A stretch of 64,000 nt of DNA from Streptomyces sp. NBC_01591 (GCF_035918155.1 NZ_CP109327.1:4588001-4652000), one strand, 5' to 3'; shown: positions 43,644 to 53,067, counted from the stretch's first letter. The notes: a model not told the origin generated them from the letters alone. Program-made: numbers and translations.

Positions 43644-44489
43644 ATGTCGGTGGTGTCCTCAGTGCTCGTCCCTTACGCGTCCTACCTCCGGGTGTACGAG
43701 CCGCTGGCCGCCTTCCCGGAGCCGGAACGCGCCCATTGGGCCCGGTACGCCGGGCGGCCCCGCATCCCCACGGCCCAGGACGAACTGCGCCGTTCGCTGG
43801 CCGACTTGGCGGCCACCCCGCCGGTCGCCGTGCCGGTGCACGAGAGCGCGGACGCGTTCGTCGCCGAGGTCGACGGGGTGGTGTGCGTCTGTCCGTGGCG
43901 GACCAGGCTGCGCGGCTGGCTGGCGCTGGAGGAGCTGGGGGAGATGTTCCCCGGTCCGGTGCTCGACGCGGTGCTGCCGCCGGTGGTGCGCGGGCAGGCG
44001 GTCGCGGACCACGAGCGGTGGGCGGAGCGGAATCCGGACGCCAGGCCGTGGATCCGTACCTCGGTGTGGCAGGTGCCGGTGCGGTGGTTCGTGCTCTTCT
44101 CCGACGAGGAGCGGGAGTACGCGGAGGCGGGCGAGGACGGTGCGGCGCCCGTGCTGCGGTACCGGACGCCGATGGTGCAGGCCCGCCGCCGGCTGGCCCG
44201 GGCGCTGAAGGTGCTGCGGGAGTCGGTGGACGAGGGGCCGCTGACCGAGGGGCTCGTGGACGTGGGGCGCTGGCTGGAGGAGTTCCATCCGCGGGCGCTG
44301 GTCGAGCTGGACTATGCCGGGCTGGTGCACGCGCTGTCGGCGAAGGAGCTCGCCGGGGACCGGTCGGCCGCCGATGTGGCCGAGGGCATCGCGGCGCTGC
44401 AGGCCGGTGACACCGAAGGGGCGAGCGAGGCGTACGGCCGGCTGGCGGAGCGCTGGCGGGCCGTAAGAGATCGTCAGTTCGCGAACTGA
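43644..44489 (+). CDS. Conserved actinobacterial protein of unknown function, 281 aa
   Basis: It starts at ATG 43644 (SVVSSVLVPYASYLRVYEPL). It is soluble, without signal peptide. Recognisable only as a Streptomyces-conserved hypothetical by position between vdh and bldC. Notable segments are VPVHESADAFVAEVDGVVCV, CPWRTRLRGWLALEELGEMF and EEFHPRALVELDYAGLVHAL, and a helical C terminus (GIAALQAGDTEGASEAYGRL) that resembles a single TPR. The role is unknown. Confidence 0.8.
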   Translation: MSVVSSVLVPYASYLRVYEPLAAFPEPERAHWARYAGRPRIPTAQDELRRSLADLAATPPVAVPVHESADAFVAEVDGVVCVCPWRTRLRGWLALEELGEMFPGPVLDAVLPPVVRGQAVADHERWAERNPDARPWIRTSVWQVPVRWFVLFSDEEREYAEAGEDGAAPVLRYRTPMVQARRRLARALKVLRESVDEGPLTEGLVDVGRWLEEFHPRALVELDYAGLVHALSAKELAGDRSAADVAEGIAALQAGDTEGASEAYGRLAERWRAVRDRQFAN

Positions 44490-45012
44490 CGGGGCGATAT
44501 CCGCGTCTCTCCCTGTGTCCTGTGTGACGTGTGGGAGTGGAGAGGCGGAAGCGTACTCCTGTGGTCTCGGGACCTACGTCCCGAACCGGGCCTTTGCCTC
44601 AAGCGTGATGGATAGCACTAACTGGGCTCTTGCGCCCTTCCCTACTCCTCATGCCAAAATAGGACAAGGAGCCCGGGGAAGGCTCTGTCCGTCCAACTAA
44701 GGGCGGAATGCTCAGCATTGCACGCTATGGGGGGTCTGGTGGCTCCTGATCGCTCTGTGACTGATCGTCACGGCGGTGTGACTGTCCGCTATGGCATGGT
44801 CCATCGGCTTCCGTCGCTGATGAACACCTGGGAGGGCAATTCCATCGGTTTGGCCGACGTGGCTGGACGGATGGTGTAGTTGTAGTGCCGAGGACAAGCC
44901 GTTCGTCCTATAACCGACTCGGCCCGCGTCCGCCATTTCGGGCAACGCGGGTCAAGGTGCAGAATTTAGAGGAAAGAACCGAGATGGTTCGGTTCTCCCG
45001 AGGAGGCCGCTC
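44490..45012 (+). promoter_or_regulatory. Long upstream region of bldC
   Basis: These 523 bases are less GC-rich than their neighbours and hold no convincing gene. A 46-codon frame from GTG 44739 to 44879 is open but has no family. The length suggests a complex bldC promoter. The GGAGG ribosome site sits just before ATG 45013, and an inverted repeat (GAACCGAGATGGTTC) lies around 44977-44991. Confidence 0.55.
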
Positions 45013-45219
45013 ATGACCGCTCGCACCCCTGATGCCGAGCCGCTGCTGACCCCGGCTGAGGTTGCCACGATGTTCCGCGTGGACCCGAAGACGGTTACCC
45101 GCTGGGCCAAGGCAGGCAAGCTCACGTCCATCCGCACGCTCGGTGGACATCGCCGGTACCGCGAGGCAGAGGTCCGCGCACTGCTTGCGGGTATTCCGCA
45201 GCAGCGCAGCGAGGCCTGA
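45013..45219 (+). CDS. bldC: Developmental regulator BldC
   Basis: The 68-residue MerR-like DNA-binding protein has only the winged helix-turn-helix: LTPAEVATMFRVDPKTVTRW, AKAGKLTSIRTLGGHRRYRE, AEVRALLAGI. BldC binds cooperatively to direct repeats and controls entry into morphological development and antibiotic production in Streptomyces. The length and sequence agree with the known protein as I recall it. A rho-independent terminator follows at 45348. Confidence 0.97.
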   Translation: MTARTPDAEPLLTPAEVATMFRVDPKTVTRWAKAGKLTSIRTLGGHRRYREAEVRALLAGIPQQRSEA

Positions 45220-45347
45220 CACACCCCTGTCGCCGCGCAACAACCGGGCTTCCGGGTCCCCCAACCCGTACAGGCCCGCCCATAGCTCCAAATGACGGGC
45301 GCCCGCCCCAACGGGCGCCATACCTGTGCAATACGGGTGCGTCGTTC

Positions 45348-45387
45348 GATCGCGCTGGACTCCGCCGGGTCCAGCGCGATCTTTTTT
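45348..45387 (+). terminator. Rho-independent terminator after bldC
   Basis: GATCGCGCTGGAC and its complement flank an eight-base loop and are followed by six T, one of the few classical intrinsic terminators with a T run in this window. Confidence 0.92.
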
Positions 45388-45714
45388 GTGCCCACACGGC
45401 CCCGGGCGCGGGGCCGTTCATCAGGGGCGCCGGAAACCGCGCGTCCGGTCGGGTGTGGTCGGGTCGCCGTGCGTGCTTGAGCGGGTCTGTGCGGGACTGT
45501 TCCGGACCGTCCGGGGAGGCCGGGGCGGCATGGTTCGAATGGTCCCGTGGCGCTCTCGTCCGAGTGGTGCAATTGCACATATTAAATTCGCCAGTTGTAG
45601 GAAGGGTGTAAGGTCACCCCTTCTCGAAACTCTTTCGGTGACTCCCGTCACACTGCGCGAGTCTTGCCAAGTACGAGCCTGCCACCGCCGGGAAGCGGAA
45701 GTCCCCGCCATTGG

Positions 45715-45948
45715 TCACCCGCCCGGGGGACTTTGGTCCTCGGCTCCCGGAGCGCCGTCCTGGCGTCCGCGGGGCAGGGGTGGCGGTTCGGGGGCGGAAT
45801 CGGTCCGGCGGGCCGTCACGGGCTCCATGGCGAGCCGCAGGAGCCGATGGCAGACCGGACAGTGGCGGGTGAGATGGCGGCAGCCGGAAGCGGCGGCCAG
45901 ATGGGCGCGCAGGAGCGCGCGGGTCTCCTGTGCGGCGGACGCAGCCAT
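45715..45948 (-). CDS. DUF6274-like small protein
   Basis: The 77-residue product starts at ATG 45948 with GGGAGG eight bases upstream; a GTG at 45957 is too close to that site. The conserved-looking core is AASAAQETRALLRAHLAAAS, then GCRHLTRHCPVCHRLLRLAM, whose CPVC and His residues suggest a small zinc-binding helix pair. The C-terminal half is Pro/Arg-rich and disordered. I associate the core with Streptomyces DUF6274. The function is unknown. Confidence 0.65.
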   Translation of the reverse strand: MAASAAQETRALLRAHLAAASGCRHLTRHCPVCHRLLRLAMEPVTARRTDSAPEPPPLPRGRQDGAPGAEDQSPPGG

Positions 45949-46046
45949 CCGCGCCACCTCCCGGTGGACCGCCGCCCCGCACCGGGAAAACAGGGGCGGC
46001 CTCTGCTGTCTGACTACTCGTCGGCGGTGGCCGGAGTCAAGACACG

Positions 46047-46080
46047 CGAAAGCCCGGATCCAGAAGGATCCGGGCTTTCG
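46047..46080. terminator. Terminator beyond tRNA-Asp
   Basis: CGAAAGCCCGGATCC pairs perfectly with its complement across a four-base loop, six bases beyond the tRNA-Asp 3' end. Confidence 0.88.
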
Positions 46081-46086
46081 TTACTG

Positions 46087-46161
46087 CGGTCCTGACGGGA
46101 TTTGAACCCGCGGCCTCCACCTTGACAGGGTGGCGAGCACTCCAAACTGCTCCACAGGACC
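46087..46161 (-). tRNA. tRNA-Asp (GTC)
   Basis: 75 bases. The acceptor GGTCCTG pairs with CAGGACC and the discriminator is G. The anticodon arm CACCCTGTCAAGGTG shows GTC. It is identical to the copy at 52700-52774. Confidence 0.95.
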
Positions 46162-46288
46162 AGGTTTTCGCTGCTTGCCTTGCGGCTGGCTGCGAAACCA
46201 GACTGTACAGCAGGTCAGAGGGTCAGGTCGAACTCACCGAAGGTGGCGGCTCCGTCACGGCCGGAACGGCCCGTCCGAGCGGGCCCTC

Positions 46289-49200
46289 TCACGGGGCCGC
46301 CGCGTCGATCGCCTTCACGATCCGCTTGTCGGAGACCGGGTAGGCCGTCCCCAGCGCGTGGGCGAAATAGCTGACCCGGAGCTCCTCGATCATCCAGCGG
46401 ATGTCCAGGACCTCCTGCGGCACGGGCCTGCCCTGCGGCATCTGTTCGAGCAGCCAGGCGTACTCGTCCTGCATCTCGTGGACCTTCTCCATGCGCGTGG
46501 TGTCGCGCTGGACGGCCGTCGGCATCTGCTGGAGCCGGCGGTCCACCGCGACCAGATAGCGCATCAGGTCGGGCAGCCTGCGCAGCCCGGTCTTCGTGAC
46601 GAAGCCCGGCGGCACGAGGGCCGCGAGCTGGTCCCGGGCGTCGGTGACGTTGTTGACCAGGACCAGGCTGTTGGTGGCCTTCAGGCGCCGCTCGCAGGCC
46701 TGCCAGGCGGCCAGCACCTGCTGGACCTGCTTGACCGTGTGCTCGGTCAGTGCGACGAGGTCGGTGCGCACCTTGTCGTACAGCTTCCGGAACGACTCCT
46801 CGTCCCAGGCCGGGCCGCCGTGCGCGCCGATCAGCCGGTCGGCGGCCGCCGTCGCGCAGTCCTCGAAGAGGGCCTGGATGGAGCCGTGCGGATTGCGGGA
46901 CAGGGCCAGCTTCTGCTGGTTCGTCAGCTTGTCGGAGGCGAACTTCGCCGGGTTCACCGGCACGTTCAGCATGATCAGCTTCCGGGTGCCGAGCCACATC
47001 GCCTGCTGCTGCTCGGCCTCGGTGTCGAAGAGCCGTACGGCTACGGTCTCGCCCCGGTCCACCAGCGCCGGATACGCCTTCACCGGCTGACCTGCACGCC
47101 GGGTCTCGAAGACGCGGTTCAGCGTGCCGATCGTCCAGTCCGTGAGGCCCGAACGCTCGATGGACTCGCCCGCGGGGCCCGCGGTGGCCGCGGCGGCCTG
47201 GGAGAGGGCCTGACGGGCCTTGGGGCGCAGCTGGAGCTTCAGCGCCTCCAGGTCCTTGTCCTCGGCCACCTTGCGGCGCCGCTCGTCGACGATCCGGAAA
47301 GTGATCTTCAGGTGGTCCGGGATACGGCCCAGGTCGAAGTCGTCGGCCGCGACCGGGACGCCGACCATCCGCTGGAGCTCCCGGGCCAGAGTGACCGGCA
47401 GCGGCTCCTGCAGCGGTACGGCCCGGTCGAGGAACTTGTCCGCGTAGTTCGGCGCGGGGACGTAGTGCCGGCGGATCGGCTTGGGCAGCGAGCGGATCAG
47501 CTCGGTGACCACTTCTTCCCGCAGGCCGGGGATCTGCCAGTCGAAGCCCTCGGCGGTGACCTGGTTGAGCACCTGGAGCGGGATGTGGACGGTCACACCG
47601 TCGGCGTCCGCGCCCGGCTCGAACTGGTACGTGACCTTGAACTTCAGCTTCCCCTGGCGCCAGGAGTCCGGGTAGTCGTCCTTGGTGACGGCCCCGGCCT
47701 TCTCGTTGATGAGCATCGAGCGCTCGAAGTCCAGCGCGTCCGGCTCGTCCCGGCGTTTGTGCTTCCACCAGGAGTCGAAGTGCGCCCCGGAGACCACGTG
47801 CTCGGGGATCCGCTGGTCGTAGAAGTCGAAGAGCGTCTCGTCGTCCACGAGGATGTCGCGGCGCCGGGCGCGGTGCTCCAGCTCCTCGACCTCGCCGAGG
47901 AGCTTGCGGTTGTCGTGGAAGAACTGGTGGTGGGTCCGCCAGTCGCCCTCGACCAGGGCGTTGCGGATGAACAGATCGCGGGAGGTCTCGGCGTCGATCC
48001 GGCCGAAATTGATCTTGCGCTGGGCGACGATCGGCACCCCGTAGAGCGTGACCCGCTCGTACGCCACCACCGCCGCCTGGTCCTTCTCCCAGTGCGGCTC
48101 GCTGTAGGTGCGCTTCAGCAGATGCTGGGCCAGCGGCTCGATCCACTCCGGCTCGACCTTGGCGTTGACCCGCGCCCACAGCCGGGACGTCTCGACCAGC
48201 TCGGCCGACATCACGAACCGCGGCTGCTTCTTGAAGAGCGCCGAACCGGGGAAGATCGCGAACTTGGCGCTGCGGGCGCCCAGGTACTCGTTCTTCTCGG
48301 TGTCCTTCAGACCGATGTGCGAGAGCAGCCCGGCCAGCAGCGAGGTGTGCACCGACTGCTCCGGCGCGTCCTCCTCGTTGAGGTGGATGCCCATCTGCTT
48401 GGCGACGGTACGCAGCTGGGTGTAGATGTCCTGCCATTCGCGGATGCGCAGGAAGTTCAGATACTCCTGCTTGCACATCCGGCGGAAGCTGGACGAGCCG
48501 CGCTCCTTCTGCTGCTCGCGGATGTACCGCCACAGGTTCAGGAACGCCAGGAAGTCGGACGTCTCGTCCTTGAAGCGGGCGTGCTGCTGATCGGCCTGTG
48601 TCTGCTTCTCCGAGGGCCGCTCGCGCGGGTCCTGGATGGAGAGCGCGGAGGCGATGACCATGACCTCGCGGACACAGCCGTTGCGGTCGGCCTCGATGAC
48701 CATGCGGGCCAGGCGCGGGTCGACGGGCAGCTGCGAGAGCTTCCGGCCGAGCTGGGTGAGCCGCTTCTTCGGATCCTTCTCCTCCGGGTCCAGCGCGCCG
48801 AGCTCCTGGAGGAGCTGGACGCCGTCGCGGATGTTCCGGTGGTCCGGCGGGTCGATGAAGGGGAACTTCTCGATGTCGCCCAGGCCGGCCGCGGTCATCT
48901 GGAGGATGACGGAGGCCAGGTTCGTACGGAGGATCTCCGGGTCGGTGAACTCCGGACGGGTCAGGAAGTCGTCCTCGGAGTACAGCCGGATGCAGATGCC
49001 GTCCGACGTACGGCCGCAGCGGCCCTTGCGCTGGTTGGCGCTGGCCTGCGAGATCCGCTCGATCGGCAGCCGCTGGACCTTGGTGCGGTGGCTGTAGCGG
49101 GAGATCCGGGCATTGCCCGGGTCGATCACGTACTTGATGCCGGGGACGGTCAGCGAGGTCTCGGCGACGTTGGTCGCCAGGACGATCCGGCGGCCTGTGT

Positions 49201-50209
49201 GGCGCTGGAAGACGCGGTGCTGCTCGGCGTGCGAGAGCCGGGCATAGAGCGGGAGCACCTCGGTGTGGCGGAGGTTCCGCTTGTTCAGCGCGTCCGCCGT
49301 GTCACGGATCTCCCGCTCACCGGAGAGGAAGACCAGGATGTCGCCGGGACCCTCGGTCTGGAGCTCGTCCACGGCGTCGCAGATCGCGGTGATCTGGTCG
49401 CGGTCGGAGTCGTCGCCCTCCTCCTCGAGCAGGGGGCGGTAGCGCACCTCGACCGGGTACGTACGCCCGCTGACCTCGACGATCGGCGCCTCGCCGAAGT
49501 GGCTCGCGAACCGCTCGGGGTCGATCGTCGCCGAGGTGATGACGACCTTCAGATCCGGGCGCTTGGGCAGCAGCCTGGCCAGATAGCCGAGCAGGAAGTC
49601 GATGTTCAGCGACCGCTCGTGGGCCTCGTCGATGATGATCGTGTCGTAGGCGCGCAGCTCGCGGTCCGTCTGGATCTCGGCGAGCAGGATGCCGTCCGTC
49701 ATCAGTTTGACGAACGTCGCGTCGGGGTTCACCTGGTCGGTGAAGCGGACCTTCCAGCCGACCGCCTCGCCCAGCGGCGTCTTCAGCTCGTCCGCGACGC
49801 GCTCGGCGACCGTACGGGCCGCGATCCGGCGCGGCTGGGTGTGCCCGATCATGCCCCGGACACCGCGCCCCAGCTCCATGCAGATCTTCGGGATCTGCGT
49901 GGTCTTGCCGGAGCCGGTCTCCCCGGCGACGATCACGACCTGGTGGTCGCGTATCGCCTTCAGGATCTCGTCCTTCTTCTGACTGACCGGGAGCTGTTCC
50001 GGGTACGACAGGGCGGGCATCCGCGCGGCACGCAGCGAAAGCCGCTCGGCTGCCTTTCCGGCCTCGGCGGCGATCTCGTCCAGCACGGACTGCCGGGCCT
50101 CGGGCTTACGGATGCGGCGCGCCCCTTCGAGACGGCGGCCGAGCCGGTGCGCATCGCGGAGCGAGATCTGTCCGAGCCGGTTCTGGAGATCAGCGAAGGA
50201 AGTAGACAT
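46289..50209 (-). CDS. hrpA: ATP-dependent RNA helicase HrpA
   Basis: The 1306-residue DEAH-box helicase starts at ATG 50209 (STSFADLQNRLGQISLRDAH). Motif I is VIVAGETGSGKTTQIPKICM, motif Ia MIGHTQPRRIAARTVAERVA, motif II TIIIDEAHERSLNIDFLLGY, motif III VVITSATIDPERF, and motif VI QRKGRCGRT. Helicase-associated, OB-fold and long C-terminal DUF3418-type regions follow, giving the normal full length. Bacterial HrpA has been linked to mRNA processing and stalled-ribosome rescue. The antisense strand is open for 1561 codons purely through GC bias. Confidence 0.96.
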   Translation of the reverse strand: MSTSFADLQNRLGQISLRDAHRLGRRLEGARRIRKPEARQSVLDEIAAEAGKAAERLSLRAARMPALSYPEQLPVSQKKDEILKAIRDHQVVIVAGETGSGKTTQIPKICMELGRGVRGMIGHTQPRRIAARTVAERVADELKTPLGEAVGWKVRFTDQVNPDATFVKLMTDGILLAEIQTDRELRAYDTIIIDEAHERSLNIDFLLGYLARLLPKRPDLKVVITSATIDPERFASHFGEAPIVEVSGRTYPVEVRYRPLLEEEGDDSDRDQITAICDAVDELQTEGPGDILVFLSGEREIRDTADALNKRNLRHTEVLPLYARLSHAEQHRVFQRHTGRRIVLATNVAETSLTVPGIKYVIDPGNARISRYSHRTKVQRLPIERISQASANQRKGRCGRTSDGICIRLYSEDDFLTRPEFTDPEILRTNLASVILQMTAAGLGDIEKFPFIDPPDHRNIRDGVQLLQELGALDPEEKDPKKRLTQLGRKLSQLPVDPRLARMVIEADRNGCVREVMVIASALSIQDPRERPSEKQTQADQQHARFKDETSDFLAFLNLWRYIREQQKERGSSSFRRMCKQEYLNFLRIREWQDIYTQLRTVAKQMGIHLNEEDAPEQSVHTSLLAGLLSHIGLKDTEKNEYLGARSAKFAIFPGSALFKKQPRFVMSAELVETSRLWARVNAKVEPEWIEPLAQHLLKRTYSEPHWEKDQAAVVAYERVTLYGVPIVAQRKINFGRIDAETSRDLFIRNALVEGDWRTHHQFFHDNRKLLGEVEELEHRARRRDILVDDETLFDFYDQRIPEHVVSGAHFDSWWKHKRRDEPDALDFERSMLINEKAGAVTKDDYPDSWRQGKLKFKVTYQFEPGADADGVTVHIPLQVLNQVTAEGFDWQIPGLREEVVTELIRSLPKPIRRHYVPAPNYADKFLDRAVPLQEPLPVTLARELQRMVGVPVAADDFDLGRIPDHLKITFRIVDERRRKVAEDKDLEALKLQLRPKARQALSQAAAATAGPAGESIERSGLTDWTIGTLNRVFETRRAGQPVKAYPALVDRGETVAVRLFDTEAEQQQAMWLGTRKLIMLNVPVNPAKFASDKLTNQQKLALSRNPHGSIQALFEDCATAAADRLIGAHGGPAWDEESFRKLYDKVRTDLVALTEHTVKQVQQVLAAWQACERRLKATNSLVLVNNVTDARDQLAALVPPGFVTKTGLRRLPDLMRYLVAVDRRLQQMPTAVQRDTTRMEKVHEMQDEYAWLLEQMPQGRPVPQEVLDIRWMIEELRVSYFAHALGTAYPVSDKRIVKAIDAAAP

Positions 50210-50392
50210 ACGGAGCCCAGGATCTCACCCGGGCCCGACGAACGGCGAACGTATTTCGTGCGGTCCGGGTCACCCCATGTTTTCGTGCAGTCCGGCTCAC
50301 CCCATGGGCACCGCGCGGAGGCGCGAGATCACAGCACGTACCATTTCGGGCAGCTGACCACCCGTTGCCCCTGTCCGGAAAGGCCGGTCGCC

Positions 50393-50815
50393 GTGTCCCG
50401 TACACAGTGGTGCTGCCTGATGGCGGTGCTCGCGGTCGTGCTGGGGCTGTTCTGCGGACCGGCGACGGCCGTGCCCGGCGGCGGCGCACCCGCCACCGCT
50501 GTCGCACCCGCCACCGTCACCACCCTTGTGGCCGACGCGACGAGTGCGGACGCCCGGGCCGACTCCGGTCCGGCGGTGGTGACGGCCGACGACCGGCATT
50601 CGGCGCCCAGATGCGGCAAGACCAGGAAGCACGACGGCGAACCCGCGCTCCCGGGCCGGGCCCGTGCCGCGTACGACCAGGCGCCCGGCCTCGCCGAGTG
50701 GGGCCTGCCCGCCGCCATCGGACAGGGACCGGTCCACCCACCCGTACGGCTGAAACTGCGCGCCCCCGGGCCCGCCGCACCCACTCCCGTCGAACTTTCC
50801 GTGCTGAGGGTGTAG
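50393..50815 (+). CDS. Small secreted or membrane-anchored protein, 140 aa
   Basis: It starts at GTG 50393 (SRTQWCCLMAVLAVVLGLFC) with GGAAAGG upstream. The first 27 residues form a signal peptide or single membrane helix, followed by an Ala/Thr/Pro-rich stretch and HSAPRCGKTRKHDGEPAL. There is no known domain. It precedes the DsbA-like gene by 60 bases on the same strand and may belong to that unit. The function is unknown. Confidence 0.6.
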   Translation: MSRTQWCCLMAVLAVVLGLFCGPATAVPGGGAPATAVAPATVTTLVADATSADARADSGPAVVTADDRHSAPRCGKTRKHDGEPALPGRARAAYDQAPGLAEWGLPAAIGQGPVHPPVRLKLRAPGPAAPTPVELSVLRV

Positions 50816-50874
50816 CCGGCCGCCCCCACCCGGCCGTTCCTCTTCCCTCCCGCATCACCAGCACGGAGTCCCGC

Positions 50875-51714
50875 ATGCCCAAGTCCAGGCCCACGCCCGC
50901 GCGCAAGTCCGCGCCCACACGCAAGTCCTCGTCCCGGAAGCCGGTGATCTACGGCGCCGGAGTCGTCCTCGCCGCCGCGCTGCTCGGCTTCGTCTCCTAC
51001 CAGGCCACCGCCCCCGACCACTCGGGTTCGGCCTCCTCCCCCTCGGCCGCCGATGTCACCTCCGACCCGGACGCCGGCGTCTATCCGGAGCTGGCGAAGC
51101 TCGCCCGCCGCGACGCCGGTGACAAGCTCGCGCAGGGCCGCGCCGACGCACCCGTGGTCCTCATCGAGTACGCCGACTTCAAGTGCGGCTACTGCGGCAA
51201 GTTCGCCCGCGACACCGAACCCGCCCTGGTCAAGAAGTACGTCGACAACGGCACCCTGCGCATCGAGTGGCGCAACTTCCCGATCTTCGGCGCCGAGTCC
51301 GAGGCCGCCGCCCGCGCCGCCTGGGCCGCCGGGCAGCAGGACCGCTTCTGGCAGTTCCACGCCGCCGCGTACGCCGAGGGGGCCAAGGAGAAGGGGTTCG
51401 GCAAGGACCGGCTGAAGGCGCTCGCCCAGCAGGCCGGGGTCGCGGACCTCGACCGCTTCGCCCGTGACGCGGACAGCTCCGCCGCCTCCGCCGCCGTGAG
51501 CAAGGACCAGGAACAGGGGTACGGAATCGGCGCGACCTCCACCCCGTCGTTCCTGATCAACGGCCGCCCGATCGCCGGAGCCCAGCCCATGGAGACCTTC
51601 ACCCAGGCCATCGAGGCGGCGGCCGAGGAGGCCCGCAACACCGAGGACGCCAAGAGCGGCAAGGACTCCGAGGGCGGCAAGGGCTCCCAGGGCTCCGGGG
51701 ACGACGCGAAATGA
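50875..51714 (+). CDS. Membrane-anchored DsbA-like thiol oxidoreductase
   Basis: The 279-residue product starts at ATG 50875. A Lys/Arg/Ser-rich cytoplasmic head precedes one membrane helix (VIYGAGVVLAAALLGFVSYQ). The extracytoplasmic thioredoxin-fold domain has the active-site C104-G-Y-C107 (IEYADFKCGYCGKFARDTEP) and the cis-Pro loop ATSTPSFLINGRPIAG. The tail is Ser/Gly/Lys-rich. It likely oxidises or isomerises disulfides in exported proteins. Overlap of four bases with a CcdA-like gene suggests that membrane protein recycles it. Confidence 0.92.
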   Translation: MPKSRPTPARKSAPTRKSSSRKPVIYGAGVVLAAALLGFVSYQATAPDHSGSASSPSAADVTSDPDAGVYPELAKLARRDAGDKLAQGRADAPVVLIEYADFKCGYCGKFARDTEPALVKKYVDNGTLRIEWRNFPIFGAESEAAARAAWAAGQQDRFWQFHAAAYAEGAKEKGFGKDRLKALAQQAGVADLDRFARDADSSAASAAVSKDQEQGYGIGATSTPSFLINGRPIAGAQPMETFTQAIEAAAEEARNTEDAKSGKDSEGGKGSQGSGDDAK

Positions 51715-52562
51715 CCGCTGACATCGGCTACTTCGCGGCCTTCCTCGCCGGGCTGCTCGCCCTGGTCAGCCCATGCAGCGCGCTGCTGCTGCCGGCCTTC
51801 TTCGCCTACTCCATCGACTCCACCTCGCGCCTACTGGCCCGTACCGGCATCTTCTACGCCGGACTGGCCACCACCCTGGTGCCGCTCGGCGCCGCGGGCT
51901 CGTACGCCGGACGGCTCTTCTACCGCCACCGCGACGCCCTCGTCCTCGGCGCGGGCTGGCTGATCATCGCGCTCGGCATCGCCCAGATCGTCGGTCTGGG
52001 CTTCGCCTCGCGCCGGATCGCCGCCCTCAGCGGCCGGATCCGCCCGACCACCGCCGTATCGGTCTACGCGCTGGGTGCCGTCTACGGACTGGCCGGCTTC
52101 TGCGCGGGCCCGATCCTCGGCAGCGTCCTCACCGTGGCGGCGGTCAGCGGCAGCCCGGTCTACGGCGGACTGCTGCTCGCCGTCTACGCCCTGGGCATGG
52201 CGGTCCCGCTCTTCCTGCTCGCGCTGCTCTGGGAACGCTTCGACCTGGGCCGACGGGCCTGGCTGCGCGGTCGCGCCTTCCGGCTCGGCCGCTTCGAGCT
52301 GCACACCACGACCCTGCTGTCCGGGCTCTTCTTCATCGGTCTCGGCGCGCTGTTCCTCGCGTACGACGGGACGACGGCGCTGCCCGGGCTGCTGGACGTG
52401 GACGATTCGTTCGCCGTCGAGCAGTGGGCCCAGCGCATCGGCGAGCACGTGCCGGACGCCATGGCGCTGGTGGCCGTGGTCGCGGTGGTGCTGCTGGTTC
52501 TGGCGGTACGGGCGTGGCGCCGCCGGGGCGGCGTGAACTCGACGGACCGGGAAGAGGCCTGA
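51711..52562 (+). CDS. CcdA/DsbD-type membrane electron carrier
   Basis: The 283-residue membrane protein starts at ATG 51711. It has six to eight helices and the two membrane cysteines expected of CcdA: one in ALVSPCSALLLPAFFAYSID and one in LAGFCAGPILGSVLTVAAV. These proteins pass reducing equivalents from cytoplasmic thioredoxin to extracytoplasmic thiol proteins; the partner is almost surely the DsbA-like protein encoded just upstream. The C terminus has an extra helix (MALVAVVAVVLLVLAVRAW) and a basic tail. A terminator follows at 52569. Confidence 0.9.
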   Translation: MTADIGYFAAFLAGLLALVSPCSALLLPAFFAYSIDSTSRLLARTGIFYAGLATTLVPLGAAGSYAGRLFYRHRDALVLGAGWLIIALGIAQIVGLGFASRRIAALSGRIRPTTAVSVYALGAVYGLAGFCAGPILGSVLTVAAVSGSPVYGGLLLAVYALGMAVPLFLLALLWERFDLGRRAWLRGRAFRLGRFELHTTTLLSGLFFIGLGALFLAYDGTTALPGLLDVDDSFAVEQWAQRIGEHVPDAMALVAVVAVVLLVLAVRAWRRRGGVNSTDREEA

Positions 52563-52568
52563 CACGAC

Positions 52569-52599
52569 GAAGGCCCCGTCCGGTGGACGGGGCCTTCGG
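52569..52599. terminator. Terminator between ccdA-like gene and tRNA cluster
   Basis: CGAAGGCCCCGTCC pairs with its complement over a three-base loop; it serves the rightward thiol operon and the leftward tRNA transcript. Confidence 0.87.
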
Positions 52600-52601
52600 G
52601 T

Positions 52602-52677
52602 GGTGGCTGGGGCCGGGATCGAACCGGCGACCTATCGCTTTTCAGGCGATCGCTCGTACCAACTGAGCTACCCAGCC
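52602..52677 (-). tRNA. tRNA-Phe (GAA)
   Basis: The acceptor GGCTGGG pairs with CCCAGCC, the discriminator is A and CCA is encoded. The anticodon arm ATCGCCTGAAAAGCGAT shows GAA. It is the last gene of a Glu-Asp-Phe tRNA cluster on the minus strand. Confidence 0.95.
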
Positions 52678-52699
52678 ACGCAGCTCATAAGGGCTGCAG

Positions 52700-52774
52700 C
52701 GGTCCTGACGGGATTTGAACCCGCGGCCTCCACCTTGACAGGGTGGCGAGCACTCCAAACTGCTCCACAGGACC
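52700..52774 (-). tRNA. tRNA-Asp (GTC), second copy
   Basis: 75 bases, identical to 46087-46161; the identity also extends one base beyond the 5' end. It is the middle gene of the Glu-Asp-Phe cluster. Confidence 0.95.
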
Positions 52775-52813
52775 AAGCTAATGTGCGAGACAAGTCTCGC
52801 ACACGGTTAAGCG

Positions 52814-52886
52814 TGCCCCCAACGGGATTCGAACCCGTGCTACCGCCTTGAAAGGGCGGCGTCCTGGGCCACTAGACGATGAGGGC
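52814..52886 (-). tRNA. tRNA-Glu (TTC)
   Basis: 73 bases. The acceptor GCCCTCA pairs with TGGGGGC (one G-T pair). The anticodon arm CCGCCCTTTCAAGGCGG shows TTC. First gene of the cluster; CCA is not encoded. Confidence 0.94.
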
Positions 52887-53067
52887 TAAGGGCCCACCTG
52901 CGCGCTTTCCAGCGCGTCGGGGACGTGAGAAGCATATGGGATGGCAGCGGCTATCGCCAAAACGGTTTACGGCGAGGACATGGCAGGGGAGCGCGCACCC
53001 CTGCGGAGGCGGTCACCTGCCGGTCCGGACCGGGGCGCCGGGGCCGGCAGTACGGGACAATGGCGGG

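Noticed and set aside
44739..44879. 46-codon frame upstream of bldC
   Set aside because: Open but without conserved features or a ribosome site; third-position GC is low. More likely part of the bldC control region.
46130..50815. A 1561-codon open frame opposite hrpA
   Set aside because: It is the antisense shadow of the hrpA frame in GC-rich DNA. The product is Arg/Asp/Leu-rich without domains. Only its last 140 codons (50393-50815) stand outside hrpA and were kept as a separate gene.
46087..52774. Identical tRNA-Asp copies as attachment sites of an integrated element
   Set aside because: The repeats are whole tRNA genes, not 3' halves, and the DNA between them is housekeeping (hrpA, thiol oxidoreductases) with native codon use.
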